The notes under the pieces were generated by a model, which saw nothing but the letters and a program-made list of their open reading frames with translations, was not told where the DNA came from and did no database searches. Positions 63,501-64,000 of a stretch of DNA of 64,000 nucleotides are shown here, piece by piece (position 1 is the stretch's first letter; each line of letters opens with the position of its first letter). The stretch comes from Flagellimonas marinaquae (GTDB lineage: Bacteria; Bacteroidota; Bacteroidia; Flavobacteriales; Flavobacteriaceae). The translations under genes were made by a program, and so were the position numbers. The stretch covers positions 1,713,501-1,777,500 of the forward strand of contig NZ_CP092415.1 of NCBI RefSeq assembly GCF_023716465.1. Reading direction: 5' to 3'.

Positions 63501-63622
63501 AAACCGCTATAAAAGCTAGTGTCAACGGCAGTGGGAGCTGGATTTTGTGAATAGGAGAAAATTGTTGAAAGAAAAAGACAGAGTAGCACCCAACTCTGTA
63601 GTGGATTTTTTGGCATTCTCAT
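60506..63622 (-). CDS. Secreted BNR/sortilin-like repeat protein
   Basis: A 1038-residue exported protein (signal peptide ending IFSYSQ). It holds many BNR/Asp-box repeats, for example LWKTIDGGNTW, VYKTTDGGETW, VFKSVNGGKTW, VFRSDDAGKTW and IHITRDGGKNW, spread over about 70-700, which build one or two beta-propellers as in VPS10/sortilin-type and glycosidase-like proteins. A C-terminal helical region (about 890-1035) follows. Often annotated as glycosyl hydrolase, but no catalytic set is evident, so activity is doubtful. It stands alone. Confidence 0.85.
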   Translation of the reverse strand: MRMPKNPLQSWVLLCLFLSTIFSYSQNPAPTAVDTSFYSGFKWRNIGPDRGGRSLGASGSSARPNEYYFGATGGGLWKTIDGGNTWKCVTDGYVTSSSVGAVAVAETNPDVVYIGMGETQLRGSITQGDGVYKTTDGGETWTHLGLEETQAIARVRVDPTNEDIVYVAALGHPYGNNEERGVFKSVNGGKTWKKVLYVSDKAGAADLIIDPNTPNVLYASTWQVYRKAWKMWGGGPDCKLWKSIDGGETWTDLTKNPGMPTGPIGKIGVTVSPVDSNRVWAIVEANEGGVFRSDDAGKTWKLTNNERKLRQRAFYYSRLVADPKDKDIVYGLNVGFFKSTDGGVTFDERITTPHGDNHDLWIDPNNPDRMINANDGGGVVSINGGKTWTAQDYPTSQFYHVMATSDVPYHVVGAQQDNSTLAIPSDGWDFMQARGPSPDWYYAVGGGESGWITQSPTNPDVFYAGSQGALLTRYDRSNGQIRDIQVYPRFFSGEPASALPERWQWTFPIMFAPKDPNVMYTCSQHVWKTTNDGQTWEKISPDLTYADPETLGKTGGVITMDMNGPEIYATVFALAPSNHDINTIWAGSDDGKIHITRDGGKNWEDITPTELPKFSRVSIIEESIHNPGTLYVAANRYQVDDRAPYVFKTHDYGKTWTKIILGIKDGHFARAIREDHQKEGLLFLATEHGVYFSINDGSEWQSLQLNLPDTPIRDLVIKDNDVVLGSHGRGFWILDDIQPLREYSENLKNQKSVLFKPTNAIRGIYNANFQYFLEEQVDTVTFSIFDADNKLIDTFGGNQSNYEKSGRSSWWSRFSSTKPTTAKGINTFTWNLRYPGPTTFDGIIIWGASAEVGPKAPLGNYTVQMKVGEEVIKSYPFKIEIDPNLKGVTADDLEKQFELASKITAKATIANEAVIKIRSIRKQMDSLGKGVPSKKFKKLSEDFMASLTKIEEDLYQTKNQSGQDPLNFPIKLNNRFNALQRSIENGDAKPTDAAYVVYNELSEELDGHMAKLNSLLQKELPKINQFLKDNQLSTIENK

Positions 63623-63756
63623 GTTGTTGAGGTTGGTTTTGATTAGTTAGAATTAGGAACAATTTAATCAATAACAATGAGAAAATAAATCCAAAACAAG
63701 CGAATTTTCGAAATAAACAACTCTGGTGTAGCGCGTTATGATGCTTTTCGCCTTAT

Positions 63757-64000
63757 TTAGACTTGCAACTCTTTTAGAATTGTCCCGAAATCGTATTGTA
63801 GGTCTTCATGGAGCCCTGGGATTTTTTTGTTTACGTATTCGAGTTGACGGTTATATAAATTTTTTAAAGTGGTGTTCCGTTGGATGGAGGGACGAAAAGA
63901 CTTCAGTTTTTCACAGAAGTATAGCAAAAGTTCAACCTCGGTAGCTTTGTCTCCCGAATACCGAATGTACTTTTTGATGGTCCGTAAGATCTTGCGAACA
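63757..64000 (-). CDS. C-terminal part of an unrecognised protein
   Basis: A minus-strand frame open from the right edge to a TAA at 63757-63759 (81 codons). It reads as real protein: VRKILRTIKKYIRYSGDKA, EVELLLYFCEKLKSF, LKNLYNRQLEYVNKKIPGL and a C-terminal DFGTILKELQV, mostly amphipathic helices. A relation to DUF6155-like proteins crossed my mind but is not established. The gene continues outside the window. Confidence 0.6.
   Translation of the reverse strand, partial: VRKILRTIKKYIRYSGDKATEVELLLYFCEKLKSFRPSIQRNTTLKNLYNRQLEYVNKKIPGLHEDLQYDFGTILKELQV

Noticed and set aside
63738..63944. Plus-strand frame of 68 codons at the right edge
   Set aside because: The minus-strand frame over the same DNA is open to the window edge and reads as real protein.
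1..64000. Mobile elements, CRISPR arrays, tRNA or rRNA genes
   Set aside because: No transposase, integrase, regularly spaced repeats or tRNA/rRNA-like sequence was recognised while reading; a dedicated tRNA scan could not be run.

Overview
The window looks like chromosomal DNA of a marine-type Flavobacteriaceae (Bacteroidota), roughly in the Muricauda/Allomuricauda/Maribacter range; the genus is inference. Support: many genes are preceded by the Bacteroidota promoter -7 box TAnnTTTG, start codons sit behind A-rich leaders rather than Shine-Dalgarno sites, and family content is typical of the group (DUF3078, DUF6503, DUF3109, YwqK-like, PiT with a long cytosolic tail, a metal-efflux RND pump fused to its outer membrane factor). 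I saw no rRNA, tRNA, CRISPR array, insertion sequence or prophage.

Layout. 0-14.8 kb: housekeeping and envelope genes (HflX end, PA0069-type radical SAM protein, Tat-exported Gfo/Idh/MocA oxidoreductase, family 2 glycosyltransferase, HD phosphohydrolase with PlsC acyltransferase, bacilliredoxin, TerB/J-domain protein, HupE/UreJ, dCMP deaminase, C-terminal processing protease, MarC, DUF3109), ending with a LytTR response regulator and a TPR sensor kinase. 14.8-15.9 kb: a gap of about 1.1 kb with no large gene, but three short ORFs and two orphan intrinsic terminators. 15.9-25.5 kb: a sugar-oxidation locus with a GMC dehydrogenase and its small subunit on the minus strand, divergent from two sugar isomerase-like proteins, a DinB protein, a NupG-like transporter, a Gfo/Idh/MocA oxidoreductase and two tandem DUF1080 (3-keto-glycoside hydrolase) proteins. 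This matches the 3-keto-glycoside route.

25.5-40.4 kb: core genes (YicC, Gmk, NadD, PiT, Dgt, DUF3078, Dxs, TadA, cold-shock protein, CLC, AspS, YwqK-like). 40.4-47.2 kb: a TetR-TolC-adaptor-RND efflux operon with a palindrome over the TetR promoter. 47.2-48.3 kb: a sigma-70 family factor, a two-TM protein and an overlapping small ORF. 48.4-50.6 kb: a polyprenyl synthetase facing a lycopene cyclase. 50.6-60.4 kb: metal handling, with a TonB-dependent receptor divergent from an MntR/DtxR-like regulator and ZIP transporter, then a CusB-like adaptor, a CusA-OMF fusion and a His-rich secreted protein behind a second palindrome. 60.5-63.6 kb: a large BNR/sortilin-like secreted protein; an unrecognised partial gene runs off the right edge.

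The most unusual items are the CLC protein lacking its gating glutamate, the signal-peptide-like junction in the CusA-OMF fusion, several clean promoter-overlapping palindromes, and the small-ORF/orphan-terminator region beside the TPR sensor kinase.
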